Below, one piece after another: positions 52,467 to 61,587 of a stretch of DNA of 64,000 nucleotides. This DNA comes from Nitrospira sp. (lineage in GTDB: Bacteria > Nitrospirota > Nitrospiria > Nitrospirales > Nitrospiraceae). The notes beneath the pieces were generated by a model. It was not told where the DNA came from. It saw nothing but the letters and a program-made list of their open reading frames with translations, and did not search any database. Each line of letters begins with the position of its first letter. The stretch's first letter is position 1. The position numbers were made by a program, and so were the translations under genes. Location: assembly GCA_016788885.1 (NCBI GenBank), contig JAEURX010000018.1:82948-146947 (forward strand), in the 5' to 3' direction.

Positions 52467-53462
52467 CTAGAGCATCTCCTCGCTTCCACCGCCTCCGATG
52501 ACGATCCGGCCTTCTTCTTCCAGTTTGCGGCAGACCTTGAGAATGTTCTGTTGGGATTTTTCGACGTCGGACACTTTGACCGGACCACGCGTTTCCATGT
52601 CTTCTTTCAGCATCTCTGCCGCACGGCTGGACATATTCTTGAGGAATTTCTCCTTGATCTCCGGTGTGGCGCCTCGCAGCGCAATCGGCAGATCTTCCTT
52701 GCTGATTTCCTTCATCAGCTCCTGCATTGCGCGGGAATCCAATCCGACCAAATCGTCGAAGACAAACATCAGCGCTCGGATGCTATCTGCCAAGGCCTGA
52801 TCCTTTTCGGTGATCTTGGCCATGATGGCGCCTTCCGTGTTCTTGTCGACGCGCGTCAGAATATCGGCCATCAACTCGGCCCCACCCACCGACATGCTGG
52901 ACATGCCCATCGAAGCCGACAGAATTTCCTGCAGGCTTTCGCTGAGTTCGGCCAATACCTCCGGCTGCACCTCCTGCATCGTCGCCAGTCGCAAGGAGAC
53001 ATCTGCGTGCAGATGCGTCGGCAACAGCGCCAAAACGGCGCTGGCCTGTTCCGCTTCCATCTGGCCCAGACACACGGCGATGGTTTGCGGATGTTCGATC
53101 TTGAGTATTTGTGCCACGGTGCGGGCATCCACCCATTTCAACGCATCGATCCCCGGATAGGTTTTGGTGTTCAGGGATTCGATCATGCGCGCGGCTTTCT
53201 CCGGCCCCAAGGCCTTTTTGAGAATGGCCTCCATAAATTCGCGGCCTTCAAACTGGACTTCGCCGGTCGCACTGGCCTGTTCAAATTCAGCGATCACGCT
53301 GTCTTCTTCCTGTTTGGTGATATTCGCGGTCTCTTTCATGAACAGGCCGAGTTTGCGAATATCTTTCGGATCCAGCGTTTTCATGACCTGGGCCGCGGCT
53401 TCTTCCCCGATGGCGCGGAGGAGAATGGCGGCCTTTTGTGCACCCGAGAGTTCTTTATTCAT
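52467..53462 (-). CDS. fliG: Flagellar motor switch protein FliG, 331 aa
   Basis: C-ring rotor subunit that contacts MotA. It has SGAQKAAILLRAIGEEAAAQVMKTLDPKDIRKLG, IEHPQTIAVCLGQMEAEQASAVLALLPTHLHADVSLRLATM and MFVFDDLVGLDSRAMQELMKEISKEDLPIALRGATPEIKEKFLKNMSSRAAEMLKEDMETRGPVKVSDVEKSQQ, which includes the charged torque helix. Length is normal. Confidence 0.97.
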   Translation of the reverse strand: MNKELSGAQKAAILLRAIGEEAAAQVMKTLDPKDIRKLGLFMKETANITKQEEDSVIAEFEQASATGEVQFEGREFMEAILKKALGPEKAARMIESLNTKTYPGIDALKWVDARTVAQILKIEHPQTIAVCLGQMEAEQASAVLALLPTHLHADVSLRLATMQEVQPEVLAELSESLQEILSASMGMSSMSVGGAELMADILTRVDKNTEGAIMAKITEKDQALADSIRALMFVFDDLVGLDSRAMQELMKEISKEDLPIALRGATPEIKEKFLKNMSSRAAEMLKEDMETRGPVKVSDVEKSQQNILKVCRKLEEEGRIVIGGGGSEEML

Positions 53463-53473
53463 GGGCGAAACCG

Positions 53474-55033
53474 TTACGCGTTACTCTTGAGCCATTGCTT
53501 GACCACTACCGCGGTATTCGCAGGATTGTTCTTGGCCATGTCCAGGATCTGTGCCGGTTGTTTCCCGCTAATGGCCGCTTCCACCTGGCCGACGGAGGCC
53601 GGTAGGGCCGGTGTCTCAGCCGCGGCAGAAATCGGTTCCGACGCCACCAACATGGCCATCAACGGACGGACGACCATGAAGAGAATCAAGAAGAACAACA
53701 CACCGCCCACGGCATAGCGAAGATACGGCATCCACGCTCTCGTCGAGTCCGCCACCGCTTCCACCGCCGCGCCGGCCGGTTCTTCAACCCCGAGACCGAA
53801 CTGTACATTGACCACTTCAACCTGGTCCTGACGTTCCGTCGAATAACCCATGGCTTTCTTGACGATTTCTTCAATGCGTTTCATTTCGTCTTCCGAACGC
53901 GGTACATACTTCTTCGGCTGCTCCGCACCGGCTTCACCGGCCTTAGCGCCGCCTTCATAGATCCCGTCTACCAATACCGCCACCGACAATTTCTTAATGG
54001 TTCCAGTCGGCTCCACGATGCGGGACACCGTGCGACTGATCTCGTAGTTCACCGTCTCGTTTTTCGTTTGATTGCTGTTCGAACTGCTCTGTCCACCCTC
54101 GGCCTCCGTTCCGCCCGGCACGTTTGATTCCACACCAGGCACACCACCGGAGGTGCCGTTGACGCCGGCCGATTTTTCCTGGCCGCGTTGTTCGCTCCGG
54201 ACAACCTGACCGTTCGGGTCGTATCGCTCCTCGGTGGTCTCGACTTTCCTGAAATCCAGCACGCTCGACACACGCACGACCGCTTTATTGACGCCGACGA
54301 TACGTTCCAGCATCGTTTGGATGCGTGTTTCGATGTCCTTCTCCAGCGTCCGCTGAAATTCCATTTGAGTTCCGGACAAGCCGGCTGACTCGTCGGTCGA
54401 ACTATTCGACAAGAGATTGCCGTGGCCATCGACGACCGTCACATCACGGGCTTGCAATCCTTCGACGCTGCTGGACACCAAATGCACAATGCCTTGGATC
54501 TGCGCCTTCGAAAGATTTTGATTGGCCCGCAACGACACGACGACCGATGCGCGCGCACGATCCTGCTCCGTGGTAAATAGGCGCCGTTCCGGAATCGCCA
54601 GATGAACCCGTGCCCGTTCGACTTCCGGCATTTGCGTGATCGTTCTGGCCAACTCCCCTTGCAAGGCTCGACGATAATTCAGCTTCTGCACGAAATCGGA
54701 CATCCCCATGGTAGTCCGATCGAAGATTTCATATCCGACTCCCCCGCCGTGTGGGAGACCCTGCCCAGCCATTTCAAGCCTCAGGTCGTGCACCTGCGCA
54801 TTCGGTACCAGGATGGTGGTCCCGCCGTTCGTTGTTTCGTACGGCACCTTCGCATCTTTCAATTTGTCGATGATGCCCGAGGCGTCGTCGACCGCCAGAT
54901 TGGCAAAGAGCACCTGCATGTCCGGCTGCTGCGTCCAGAGGGTCACCGCCACCAGACCGGCGATGGAACCGGCGAGCGCGAGCAGGATGATGAGGCGCTG
55001 ATTGATGGTGAAATGGCTGAATTTTGAAAACAT
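53474..55033 (-). CDS. fliF: Flagellar MS-ring protein FliF, 519 aa
   Basis: Inner-membrane ring on which the flagellum is built. First membrane helix about 12-31 (RLIILLALAGSIAGLVAVTLW), then the ring-building motifs DDASGIIDKLKDAKVPYE and GLPHGGGVGYEIFDRTTMGMSDFVQKLNYRRALQGELARTI, then a periplasmic Gly/Ser/Asn-rich loop. Second membrane helix is near 445-463, followed by the C-terminal FliG-binding tail. It is 11 bp before fliG and 106 bp after fliE. Confidence 0.97.
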   Translation of the reverse strand: MFSKFSHFTINQRLIILLALAGSIAGLVAVTLWTQQPDMQVLFANLAVDDASGIIDKLKDAKVPYETTNGGTTILVPNAQVHDLRLEMAGQGLPHGGGVGYEIFDRTTMGMSDFVQKLNYRRALQGELARTITQMPEVERARVHLAIPERRLFTTEQDRARASVVVSLRANQNLSKAQIQGIVHLVSSSVEGLQARDVTVVDGHGNLLSNSSTDESAGLSGTQMEFQRTLEKDIETRIQTMLERIVGVNKAVVRVSSVLDFRKVETTEERYDPNGQVVRSEQRGQEKSAGVNGTSGGVPGVESNVPGGTEAEGGQSSSNSNQTKNETVNYEISRTVSRIVEPTGTIKKLSVAVLVDGIYEGGAKAGEAGAEQPKKYVPRSEDEMKRIEEIVKKAMGYSTERQDQVEVVNVQFGLGVEEPAGAAVEAVADSTRAWMPYLRYAVGGVLFFLILFMVVRPLMAMLVASEPISAAAETPALPASVGQVEAAISGKQPAQILDMAKNNPANTAVVVKQWLKSNA

Positions 55034-55139
55034 ACGCGCCGAAGTCCTTTATGCCTACAATTCAAGACCTGACGACAAGTGCCTGGCGGGATGCTGAGTC
55101 GGCCCGCCGACCACGCGCTACCCCCGTTGCACCCTGCCG

Positions 55140-55442
55140 CTAAATCTGCATCCGCTGGATTTCTTCGTAGGCCGTCACCAACTTATTCCGGACCTGCATC
55201 ATGAGCTGAAATGACGCATCGGCCTGTTGCAGAGCCACCATCGCCTGGTGAATGTTGGTGTTCTGACCGGTGACCAGCGCATCGACGGCTTGGCTGGCTC
55301 CCGTTTGCGCATCGTTGATGTGTCCGATGGCTTCTTGCAGGGAGTTGACGAACTGTGCCCCGCCTGCCTGCCCGGACTCCTTGATCTCAGGGATCTCGAT
55401 CGGCCGAGGCTGATTCGCGCCTGCGATCCGCAAGTCAGTCAT
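55140..55442 (-). CDS. fliE: Rod-MS ring junction protein FliE, 100 aa
   Basis: Connects MS ring and rod. The C-terminal part has the family pattern FVNSLQEAIGHINDAQTGASQAVDALVTGQNTNIHQAMVALQQADASFQLMMQVRNKLVTAYEEIQRMQI. ATG 55442 has GGGAGG five bases upstream, partly inside the end of flgC. The longer frame to 55475 has no ribosome site. Confidence 0.95.
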   Translation of the reverse strand: MTDLRIAGANQPRPIEIPEIKESGQAGGAQFVNSLQEAIGHINDAQTGASQAVDALVTGQNTNIHQAMVALQQADASFQLMMQVRNKLVTAYEEIQRMQI

Positions 55443-55444
55443 GA

Positions 55445-55894
55445 TTACCTCCCGATCTCCAACGCGCGATTCCACATGGTCCGAGACGCATTGACCGCCT
55501 GCACGTTCGCTTCATATGCGCGCGACGCACCGATCATATTGACCATCTCTTCCATAACATTCACGTTGGGCATCGTGACGAAGCCTTTCTTGTCGGCATC
55601 CGGATGTCGAGGGTCGTACACCTGTTGTCCCGGCTTCTTGTCCTCGATGACTCGCGCGACTTTCACGCCGTCCAGCGCATGCTTGCCGGGCCCCGTGGAG
55701 ACCTGCTTGAAGGCGCGCTGAAAGGCGGACGAGACCGGCGCGGCTTGAAACACCACGTCACGGCGGCGATATGGACCACCGGTGCTGGTCTTGGTGGACT
55801 GCGCGTTCGCAAGGTTACTGGCAATGACGTTCAACCGATGCCGATGGGCATCGAGAGCAGAAACCGAGACCGCGAGACTATCTGTTAAATCCAT
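55445..55894 (-). CDS. flgC: Proximal rod protein FlgC, 149 aa
   Basis: Rod subunit: LAVSVSALDAHRHRLNVIASNLANAQSTKTSTGGPYRRRDVVFQA at the start and DADKKGFVTMPNVNVMEEMVNMIGASRAYEANVQAVNASRTM at the end. The YRRRDVVF and MPNVNVMEEM blocks are specific to FlgC. It is 61 bp after flgB. Confidence 0.97.
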   Translation of the reverse strand: MDLTDSLAVSVSALDAHRHRLNVIASNLANAQSTKTSTGGPYRRRDVVFQAAPVSSAFQRAFKQVSTGPGKHALDGVKVARVIEDKKPGQQVYDPRHPDADKKGFVTMPNVNVMEEMVNMIGASRAYEANVQAVNASRTMWNRALEIGR

Positions 55895-55955
55895 GTCACA
55901 CCTCTTTCTGCTGTAACCACTGCGTGGATCGCTCCATAGCGCGTACGGTCATCCA

Positions 55956-56363
55956 TTACCGTCCCTCACGGATCGCGCTCAACAACTGTCGAAGGCGCAT
56001 GCTGATGAGAGTCGCCGCCGTGTTGTACTGCTGCGCATTGTCCGACATCTTGGCCATTTCCAGTTCGATATTGACGGAGTTGGCGTCAAGAGGCAGATCA
56101 CCGGCAGGCACTTCTTCCAATCGCCCCGTCACCCGTTGAAAGCCGTTCCCCTTCGGGCCGATGTGGTTGTGATGTGTCGAGACCAGGGTGATCGGGAGCT
56201 TGCCCTGCTGCGCGTTCGCCAACGCCTGCCCGAAGTTCAAGTCCGTAGCGCGATATTTGGGCGTTTCTTCATTGGCGATGTTGGCGGCGATCACCTGTTG
56301 GCGAGCCCCGCGCAGGTCCAGCGATCGCTCCAACAGCTGCATGGTTCGATCAAAGATGGTCAT
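55956..56363 (-). CDS. flgB: Proximal rod protein FlgB, 135 aa
   Basis: Rod subunit and first gene of the flgB-to-motE operon. It has LLERSLDLRGARQQVIAANIANEETPKYRATDLNFGQAL and the C-terminal DANSVNIELEMAKMSDNAQQYNTAATLISMRLRQLLSAI. The start is ATG 56363, with AAGGGG about eight bases before it. A GTG three codons earlier sits on top of that site. Confidence 0.95.
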   Translation of the reverse strand: MTIFDRTMQLLERSLDLRGARQQVIAANIANEETPKYRATDLNFGQALANAQQGKLPITLVSTHHNHIGPKGNGFQRVTGRLEEVPAGDLPLDANSVNIELEMAKMSDNAQQYNTAATLISMRLRQLLSAIREGR

Positions 56364-56398
56364 GGTCCGCACCCCTTAGAAAATTCTGCCCACTACTG

Positions 56399-56414
56399 TG
56401 CAATCTATGTACCG
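56399..56414 (-). promoter_or_regulatory. Sigma-54-like promoter for the flgB-to-motE operon
   Basis: The minus strand reads CGGTAC-ATAGA-TTGCA. GG and GC pairs and spacing are intact; the -24 box deviates at two positions from TGGCAC. It lies about 36 bp before ATG 56363. Confidence 0.55.
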
Positions 56415-56499
56415 TGGCACATGCACGATGAAACACTTGGCCTCACTGCATTCTGCCTCTGCCGGCTTGAAGAGATCCCGGCAAAAACCGCGGCAGGCG

Positions 56500-56512
56500 G
56501 GAAAGATTTGCC
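56500..56512 (+). promoter_or_regulatory. Putative activator site GGAA-N4-TTGCC upstream of flgB
   Basis: The plus strand reads GGAAAGATTTGCC, an exact match, about 106 bp upstream of the -12 element at 56400. It lies between flgB and the gene of an NtrC-type activator, whose product may bind here. Confidence 0.52.
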
Positions 56513-56532
56513 TAGTACCGCCGAACATTCCC

Positions 56533-57951
56533 TTAGGATTTTTCTGCTTCCACCTGGTAACCCATGTCGCGATATTCCCGGAGTTTGTTACGTAACGTGC
56601 GGATACTGATGCCTAATTCTTTCGCCGCATGAGTGCGATTGTCTTTCACTTTTGCCAGAGTCTTGAAGATAAGATCCCGTTCCATTTCCCAGAGCGAGCC
56701 ATGCGCCGAGGGCGTGACCAACGCCTCGACCGTCTCCAATTCCCGCACAGGTACGGTTCCGTCACCAGGCATGAGATGATCGACGTCAACCGCCCCTCCT
56801 GCCGCCACTAAAATGGCGCGTTCCATGACATTTTCCAGTTCACGAATATTCCCTTTCCATGGACGCTGTTGCAAGTCGGCAATCGCCCGATCCGACAGCG
56901 TTGGCGAGGTCAGGCCGTTGCGGTGCGCCGAAGAGCGGAGAAAGTGCCTGGCCAGCAGTGGGATGTCTCCTACTCGCTCGCGCAGGGGTGGCACCGTGAC
57001 CGGAAACACATTCAGTCGATAGAACAAATCTTCGCGAAATCGTCCTTGCGTCACCTCGTGATAGAGCGAGCGATTCGTCGTGGCGATCACGCGAATGTTC
57101 ACCGGTACCGGCTCACGTCCGCCGATGCGGTCCACCTCCCGTTCCTGCAGGACGCGCAGCAACTTTGCTTGCAATCCCAAATTCATCTCACTGATTTCAT
57201 CCAGAAACAGCGTGCCGGTATGAGCCATTTCGAATTTGCCCAATTTTTTCTGAATGGCCCCCGTAAACGCGCCCCGTTCGTGGCCGAACAATTCACTTTC
57301 CAGCAGACTATCTGGCAAGGCGGCGCAATTGAGCGCGACGAAGGGACGATGGGCGCGAGGGCTTCGGGCATGGATATAGCGCGCCAGCAACTCTTTTCCC
57401 GTACCGCTTTCCCCGCTGATTAATACCGTAGCCTGGCTCGCCGCCACACCCTCGAGCGTCGTGAGCAGGCGAATCATTCCGGGGTCCTGGGTTAAAATCG
57501 CACGCGCCTCCGGTGGCATCGGCGCCTCCTGCTCGTCTGATGCCGTAGTCGCCTGGAGATTCAGGATGACCCGCTCCAAGAGATCGGTGGAAAACGGTTT
57601 GAGGATATAGTCGTTCGCACCGCACTTCATAGCTTCAACCGCGGTCTCTACCGTGCCGTACGCCGTCATCAAGATGATGAAGGTGTGCGGCGCCTTCTGT
57701 TTAATCGCCTTCACGAGTTCCAACCCGGTCACGCGTGGCATCTTCAGATCCGTGACTACCAGCCACGGCTTCAGTCGCTCGACCTGTTCGATCGCATCGG
57801 CGCCGTCGATGGCGCCCCGTACGTGATATCCCAGACGCCGGACGGTCTCTGACAGGGCCGTGCGCATGGAGGGCTCGTCGTCGACAATCAACACCATCCG
57901 GGTATCTTCGCAGGCAGGGGAAGGTTCCTGCATATGCTGTTGCACGCTCAT
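56533..57951 (-). CDS. NtrC-type sigma-54 activator, FlrC/FleR-like, 472 aa
   Basis: Receiver domain (D24-D25, phospho-acceptor D68, T96, K118), AAA+ domain with Walker A GESGTGKE (180-187) and the sigma-54 contact loop GAFTGA (227-232), then a Fis-type helix-turn-helix at the C-terminus (THAAKELGISIRTLRNKLREY). These features make it able to open sigma-54 promoters. It is encoded next to the flgB operon and overlaps the histidine kinase gene by 4 bp, like flrBC and fleSR. It is the best candidate to bind the GGAA-N4-TTGCC sites. The exact orthology is inferred from context. Confidence 0.88.
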   Translation of the reverse strand: MSVQQHMQEPSPACEDTRMVLIVDDEPSMRTALSETVRRLGYHVRGAIDGADAIEQVERLKPWLVVTDLKMPRVTGLELVKAIKQKAPHTFIILMTAYGTVETAVEAMKCGANDYILKPFSTDLLERVILNLQATTASDEQEAPMPPEARAILTQDPGMIRLLTTLEGVAASQATVLISGESGTGKELLARYIHARSPRAHRPFVALNCAALPDSLLESELFGHERGAFTGAIQKKLGKFEMAHTGTLFLDEISEMNLGLQAKLLRVLQEREVDRIGGREPVPVNIRVIATTNRSLYHEVTQGRFREDLFYRLNVFPVTVPPLRERVGDIPLLARHFLRSSAHRNGLTSPTLSDRAIADLQQRPWKGNIRELENVMERAILVAAGGAVDVDHLMPGDGTVPVRELETVEALVTPSAHGSLWEMERDLIFKTLAKVKDNRTHAAKELGISIRTLRNKLREYRDMGYQVEAEKS

Positions 57952-59237
57952 TCGGCCATCTCCTCTTCGGCTACGGTCAGACTGTGATCGTCGGCGTCCA
58001 CTTGCCTGAGTTGTGTTGCGGCGGCGACTGTCCCTGCGCTCAGTTGATTCGGCTCTTGTGGCAAGGTCATGACAAAAGCGGTGCCACGGCCAGGACTGCT
58101 CACCACATCGATCCGTCCATGATGGGCCTCTACCAAGGCGTGTACGATGGCCAGCCCTAACCCCGTCCCCTCATCTTTGGTAGTAAAGAATGGATCAAAC
58201 ACCCGGGACTGGACCTCAAGCGGAATGCCAATCCCTGTGTCGGTGACAGTGAGTTGGACCTCCGGGCCCCTCTGGCTCTGCCCTGGAACCACAGTCGCCG
58301 TGAGAGTCAGGACTCCTCCCTCCGGCATCGCCTGGACCGCATTCAAGATGAGGTTCAGCAACACCTGTTTCATCTTTGCGCCGTCACACCAAAGTTGTGG
58401 AACACGCGCATCCACCTCGCAACGTACGGTGATAGCCGCCTGCGCCATGGCATGAGTGGCCAGGGTCAAGACCTCCCGCAACAGCCGCTCGGTTTCGTGC
58501 CACCGCAACTTGGAACAATCCGGCCTCGTATAGACCAATAGGTTGGATAACAGGCGGTCCATGGATTTGACCGCCATGGAGATATGCTCGGCATAGGCCT
58601 GCAATTGCGGCTGGTCTCGAAGATCCTTCCGTAGCATGGACGCGAAGAGCTCGACACTTCCCAGAGGGTTCCGAATTTCATGCGCGATGCTGCCGACCAT
58701 TTGGCCCATGGCTTCCAGCCGGTTGCGCCGCTGAAGTCGATCTTCCAACTGGCGAATGCGCGTGACGTCATGGATCAAGACCAACGTACCGGTCAACGTT
58801 CCGGCTTCATCGTTCAGGTCTGTTTCCGTCAGCGCAATCGTCACGCCTGATGGAAGCACCAAGGGATACTCCTCGTGATCCTTTCGAATCTCTGCCAGCA
58901 CCTCAGTCGCCCGGCGGCCCCGCAGTTCATTCTGCGACACCCCCAAGAGGTGTTCTGCGGAGTGGTTACATCGCACCACGACATCCTGCGAATCGGCGAC
59001 AATCACGCCGGTATCCAACGACTCCAACACAGCCGTGACATGCGCCCGCATCTCCTCGGTCTCACGAAGATGTTCCCGGAGGCTGGCGTTGGTCTGTGCC
59101 AACTCCAGATCCATTTGCTGAAGCCTGGTCGTCAACGCGTCATAGGATTGCTGCAGGACCGTGGCGGCCTGATCGAAGTCCCGAAACGCACGGGTCAGGA
59201 GATCGTTGTTGGGACGCTCTGTGTCCTGACGCATCAT
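57948..59237 (-). CDS. Sensor histidine kinase, FlrB/FleS-like, 429 aa
   Basis: A coiled coil (about 20-65), a PAS domain (about 66-160, LDTGVIVADSQDVVVRCN), HisKA with H186 in GSIAHEIRNPLGS and HATPase_c with LNLILNAVQAMPEGG, VTDTGIGIP and DEGTGLGLAIVHALVEAHHG. No membrane helix is visible, so it senses an internal cue, as FlrB and FleS do for flagellar assembly state. It overlaps both neighbours by 4 bp and should phosphorylate the activator encoded downstream. It might also phosphorylate the REC-FliH protein (speculation). Confidence 0.88.
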   Translation of the reverse strand: MMRQDTERPNNDLLTRAFRDFDQAATVLQQSYDALTTRLQQMDLELAQTNASLREHLRETEEMRAHVTAVLESLDTGVIVADSQDVVVRCNHSAEHLLGVSQNELRGRRATEVLAEIRKDHEEYPLVLPSGVTIALTETDLNDEAGTLTGTLVLIHDVTRIRQLEDRLQRRNRLEAMGQMVGSIAHEIRNPLGSVELFASMLRKDLRDQPQLQAYAEHISMAVKSMDRLLSNLLVYTRPDCSKLRWHETERLLREVLTLATHAMAQAAITVRCEVDARVPQLWCDGAKMKQVLLNLILNAVQAMPEGGVLTLTATVVPGQSQRGPEVQLTVTDTGIGIPLEVQSRVFDPFFTTKDEGTGLGLAIVHALVEAHHGRIDVVSSPGRGTAFVMTLPQEPNQLSAGTVAAATQLRQVDADDHSLTVAEEEMAE

Positions 59238-61456
59238 GGCTTCTTGCCTCCTTGACCAGCCTTCGCTTCCTGCACGTCTGTTTCCAGCACCGCCGCCAGA
59301 CGGCGAACCAAACTGTCCTGGCTGACGCTGAGTGCGCGAAGTCCGTTGCGGGCAAAGTCGTCACGCTTTACGCCTCGGGCCAGCTGCACCATCTGCACCT
59401 GCGCCCAGGCTTCTTGGTCTGGTTCCAAGCCAGCGACCACCGCTCCTTTGTACATGGCTAAGGCCGCTTCCCTTCGATGCAGCCGAGCAAGCACATCGGC
59501 ATATCGCAGCATGTCAAACGCCGGCAGTTCGACGCCCATCTTGCTCAGACTGTCGTACAGTGCGGCCGCCTCCCCGTCTTGCTTGGCTTGTGCCAGCACA
59601 CCAGCCATCTTCAGTTGAACGAGCCATCGGTCGGGATGACGCGGATTATGTGACAACCATTGTCTTCCGAGTTTGAGCAACGCCCCGGTATTCCCTTCGC
59701 CTTCAAACGACGTCAGAATTCCTCGCAGAGCCTCCGCAGCGGATCGTCCGGTGGGAAACTGGAGTCGATACCGCTCAAAGACGGCACGCGCCGCGCGCAT
59801 GTCTTTCTGCTCCAAATAGCTGTATGCCAATCCCATCAATGCCGCCTCATGAGAGGCCTCCGCCTTCGGGTCCCTGATCATCGACTGAAATAGCCTCGCC
59901 GATTCCACGGGGAATCCCAGCCGACGATGGGCCTCCGCAATTTTGAGCAACAGGTCCGTACCGGCATAGAGCCGGTCGGCAAACGGACCATGCCGGTGGA
60001 ACAGGTTGATCAGCTCAAAATCATCACCCGCCTTCAGTGCCGCTTCGAGCCGAGGCCGGAGAAATCTGACGACCTGCGCTCCGCTTTTCTCCGGCCAAGG
60101 GTCGTTCTCGAACTTACCGGTGCGTTTCACCACTTGTTCGTAGGCTCGCAGCGCCTCTTCCGGTTTACCGGCCCGTTCCAGCGTCTCCCCGAGATGAAAC
60201 AACGCTTCGCTGCCGACCGTCGAGTCCTCATGTTCCTTTGCGCTCTCTTCGAACACCTGCCGCGGGCTCATCATTTCACCGGGCTGCAACGGAATATTCG
60301 CCAGATGCGCAGCCACCGTATGCCGAAGATTTACTTCTTCGCCCTCAGGCTCGAGATGTTCCAACACATCAGCATATCTCACACGGGCGGTTGGGGCCGT
60401 CGGAGCATTCGGATATTGGCTCAGCAGTGCGGCATAGAAGATGCTCGACTCAATCCACCGTCCGGCATCTCGGTAGTTGTCCGCCAAATGGGTCAACACA
60501 AAGGGATTTTCTGGTCGAGACGGGTACAGATTGTAGAAATGCAGGAGTTGCTCTCGCACGACGGGTCCGCGCTGGGCGTCGCCTGCGGTGTCAGCGTATC
60601 GCAGCAAGGCCACGGGATCTGCCCGAAGTGAGGCCGGCCATCGACTGTTGATACTGTCGAAGAGGGCGTCGGCTTCCTTGATCCGTCCAAGCCGATAGAA
60701 GCTATGTGCTTGTCCGAGGGAAGCGGACACCAACAACGTGGGATCAACCGTGCGTTTCAACACATGATCGAACGTTTGTATGCTCTCCTTCCAGCTTTTG
60801 AATCCGCGTAGAACGTACGCGAGACCGAGCATGGCACGATTGGCATCATAGGAATCACGCTCCGCCAGACTGAGCGCATGCTGATAAGCAATTTGCGCTT
60901 CCTGGTACCACCCTTCCATGCGGTACACATCCCCGATTCGCCAAGCTGCCCGCTTCGCATTGGTCGCATGCGGCTCTTCACGCATCAGAGTTTTGTACTG
61001 ATCAATAATCTCTAAGGGCCTCGCTTCACGATCGGTCGCCTTCAAGGTACTTTCTGCGAGAAACGCCTGAAACGCCGATTTCAACTGGCTGCCAGGATAA
61101 TCGCGAAGCATGTTGTTGAAGTGGAGCCGTGCCTCCACAAACTGCCTCTGCTTGAACATGGTGACTCCCCGTTCGAACTGGCCCCATTCCGGCAATTCGG
61201 TGAGGCGTTCAAAGCGGGGACCCGGGTCGGGTAGGACGCCGCGAACCAATTCCGACGGTTCCGGCATCATGGCCGGCAGTTCCTGACGCATCGCCGGCAC
61301 GGCAGTGGATGCCAACAGGGGGATATCACCTACGTGAACCAGTTGGTTCAGAAACAGGGCGAGTGCAATGCAGCACTGAATATGTCGATGCTTGTTAGAT
61401 AGGAATCGCACAGGGGCGGAAACAGCAAGTCCTGTGCCCCTAGGGAAATGATGCAA
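59234..61456 (-). CDS. Large TPR-repeat protein, 740 aa
   Basis: A helical solenoid of TPR-like repeats fills most of the chain (for example GVTMFKQRQFVEARLHFNNMLRDYPGSQ, GDVYRMEGWYQEAQIAYQHALSLAERD, GETLERAGKPEEALRAYEQVVKRTG). A hydrophobic segment near residues 29-42 (CCIALALFLNQLVHV) may be a signal peptide. The longest frame starts at TTG 61456. No start has a clear ribosome site, so the N-terminus is uncertain. The ATGA overlap with the kinase gene points to one operon of TPR protein, kinase and activator. It might sense or relay envelope or flagellar assembly state. Function is unknown. Confidence 0.75.
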   Translation of the reverse strand: MHHFPRGTGLAVSAPVRFLSNKHRHIQCCIALALFLNQLVHVGDIPLLASTAVPAMRQELPAMMPEPSELVRGVLPDPGPRFERLTELPEWGQFERGVTMFKQRQFVEARLHFNNMLRDYPGSQLKSAFQAFLAESTLKATDREARPLEIIDQYKTLMREEPHATNAKRAAWRIGDVYRMEGWYQEAQIAYQHALSLAERDSYDANRAMLGLAYVLRGFKSWKESIQTFDHVLKRTVDPTLLVSASLGQAHSFYRLGRIKEADALFDSINSRWPASLRADPVALLRYADTAGDAQRGPVVREQLLHFYNLYPSRPENPFVLTHLADNYRDAGRWIESSIFYAALLSQYPNAPTAPTARVRYADVLEHLEPEGEEVNLRHTVAAHLANIPLQPGEMMSPRQVFEESAKEHEDSTVGSEALFHLGETLERAGKPEEALRAYEQVVKRTGKFENDPWPEKSGAQVVRFLRPRLEAALKAGDDFELINLFHRHGPFADRLYAGTDLLLKIAEAHRRLGFPVESARLFQSMIRDPKAEASHEAALMGLAYSYLEQKDMRAARAVFERYRLQFPTGRSAAEALRGILTSFEGEGNTGALLKLGRQWLSHNPRHPDRWLVQLKMAGVLAQAKQDGEAAALYDSLSKMGVELPAFDMLRYADVLARLHRREAALAMYKGAVVAGLEPDQEAWAQVQMVQLARGVKRDDFARNGLRALSVSQDSLVRRLAAVLETDVQEAKAGQGGKKP

Positions 61457-61587
61457 ACCACGGTGCGCGTTGAAGATTTAGGAAGAGTGATCAACGGCCA
61501 GAATCGGGGTCGTCAGAAACCCCAACAGGCGCCGGCTTGCACCGGTCAAAAAAATGACGTGCTTGGAGCAGCGTGCAGCATGTGAGC

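Noticed and set aside
52551..53717. A 388-codon open frame on the plus strand
   Set aside because: It is antisense to fliG and fliF. Its composition (many His, Arg and Gln) is typical of shadow translation.
61505..61560. GGGGT/ACCCC stem after the 61588-63003 gene
   Set aside because: Five-base stem without following U-run. It may weaken read-through, but I cannot support a terminator.
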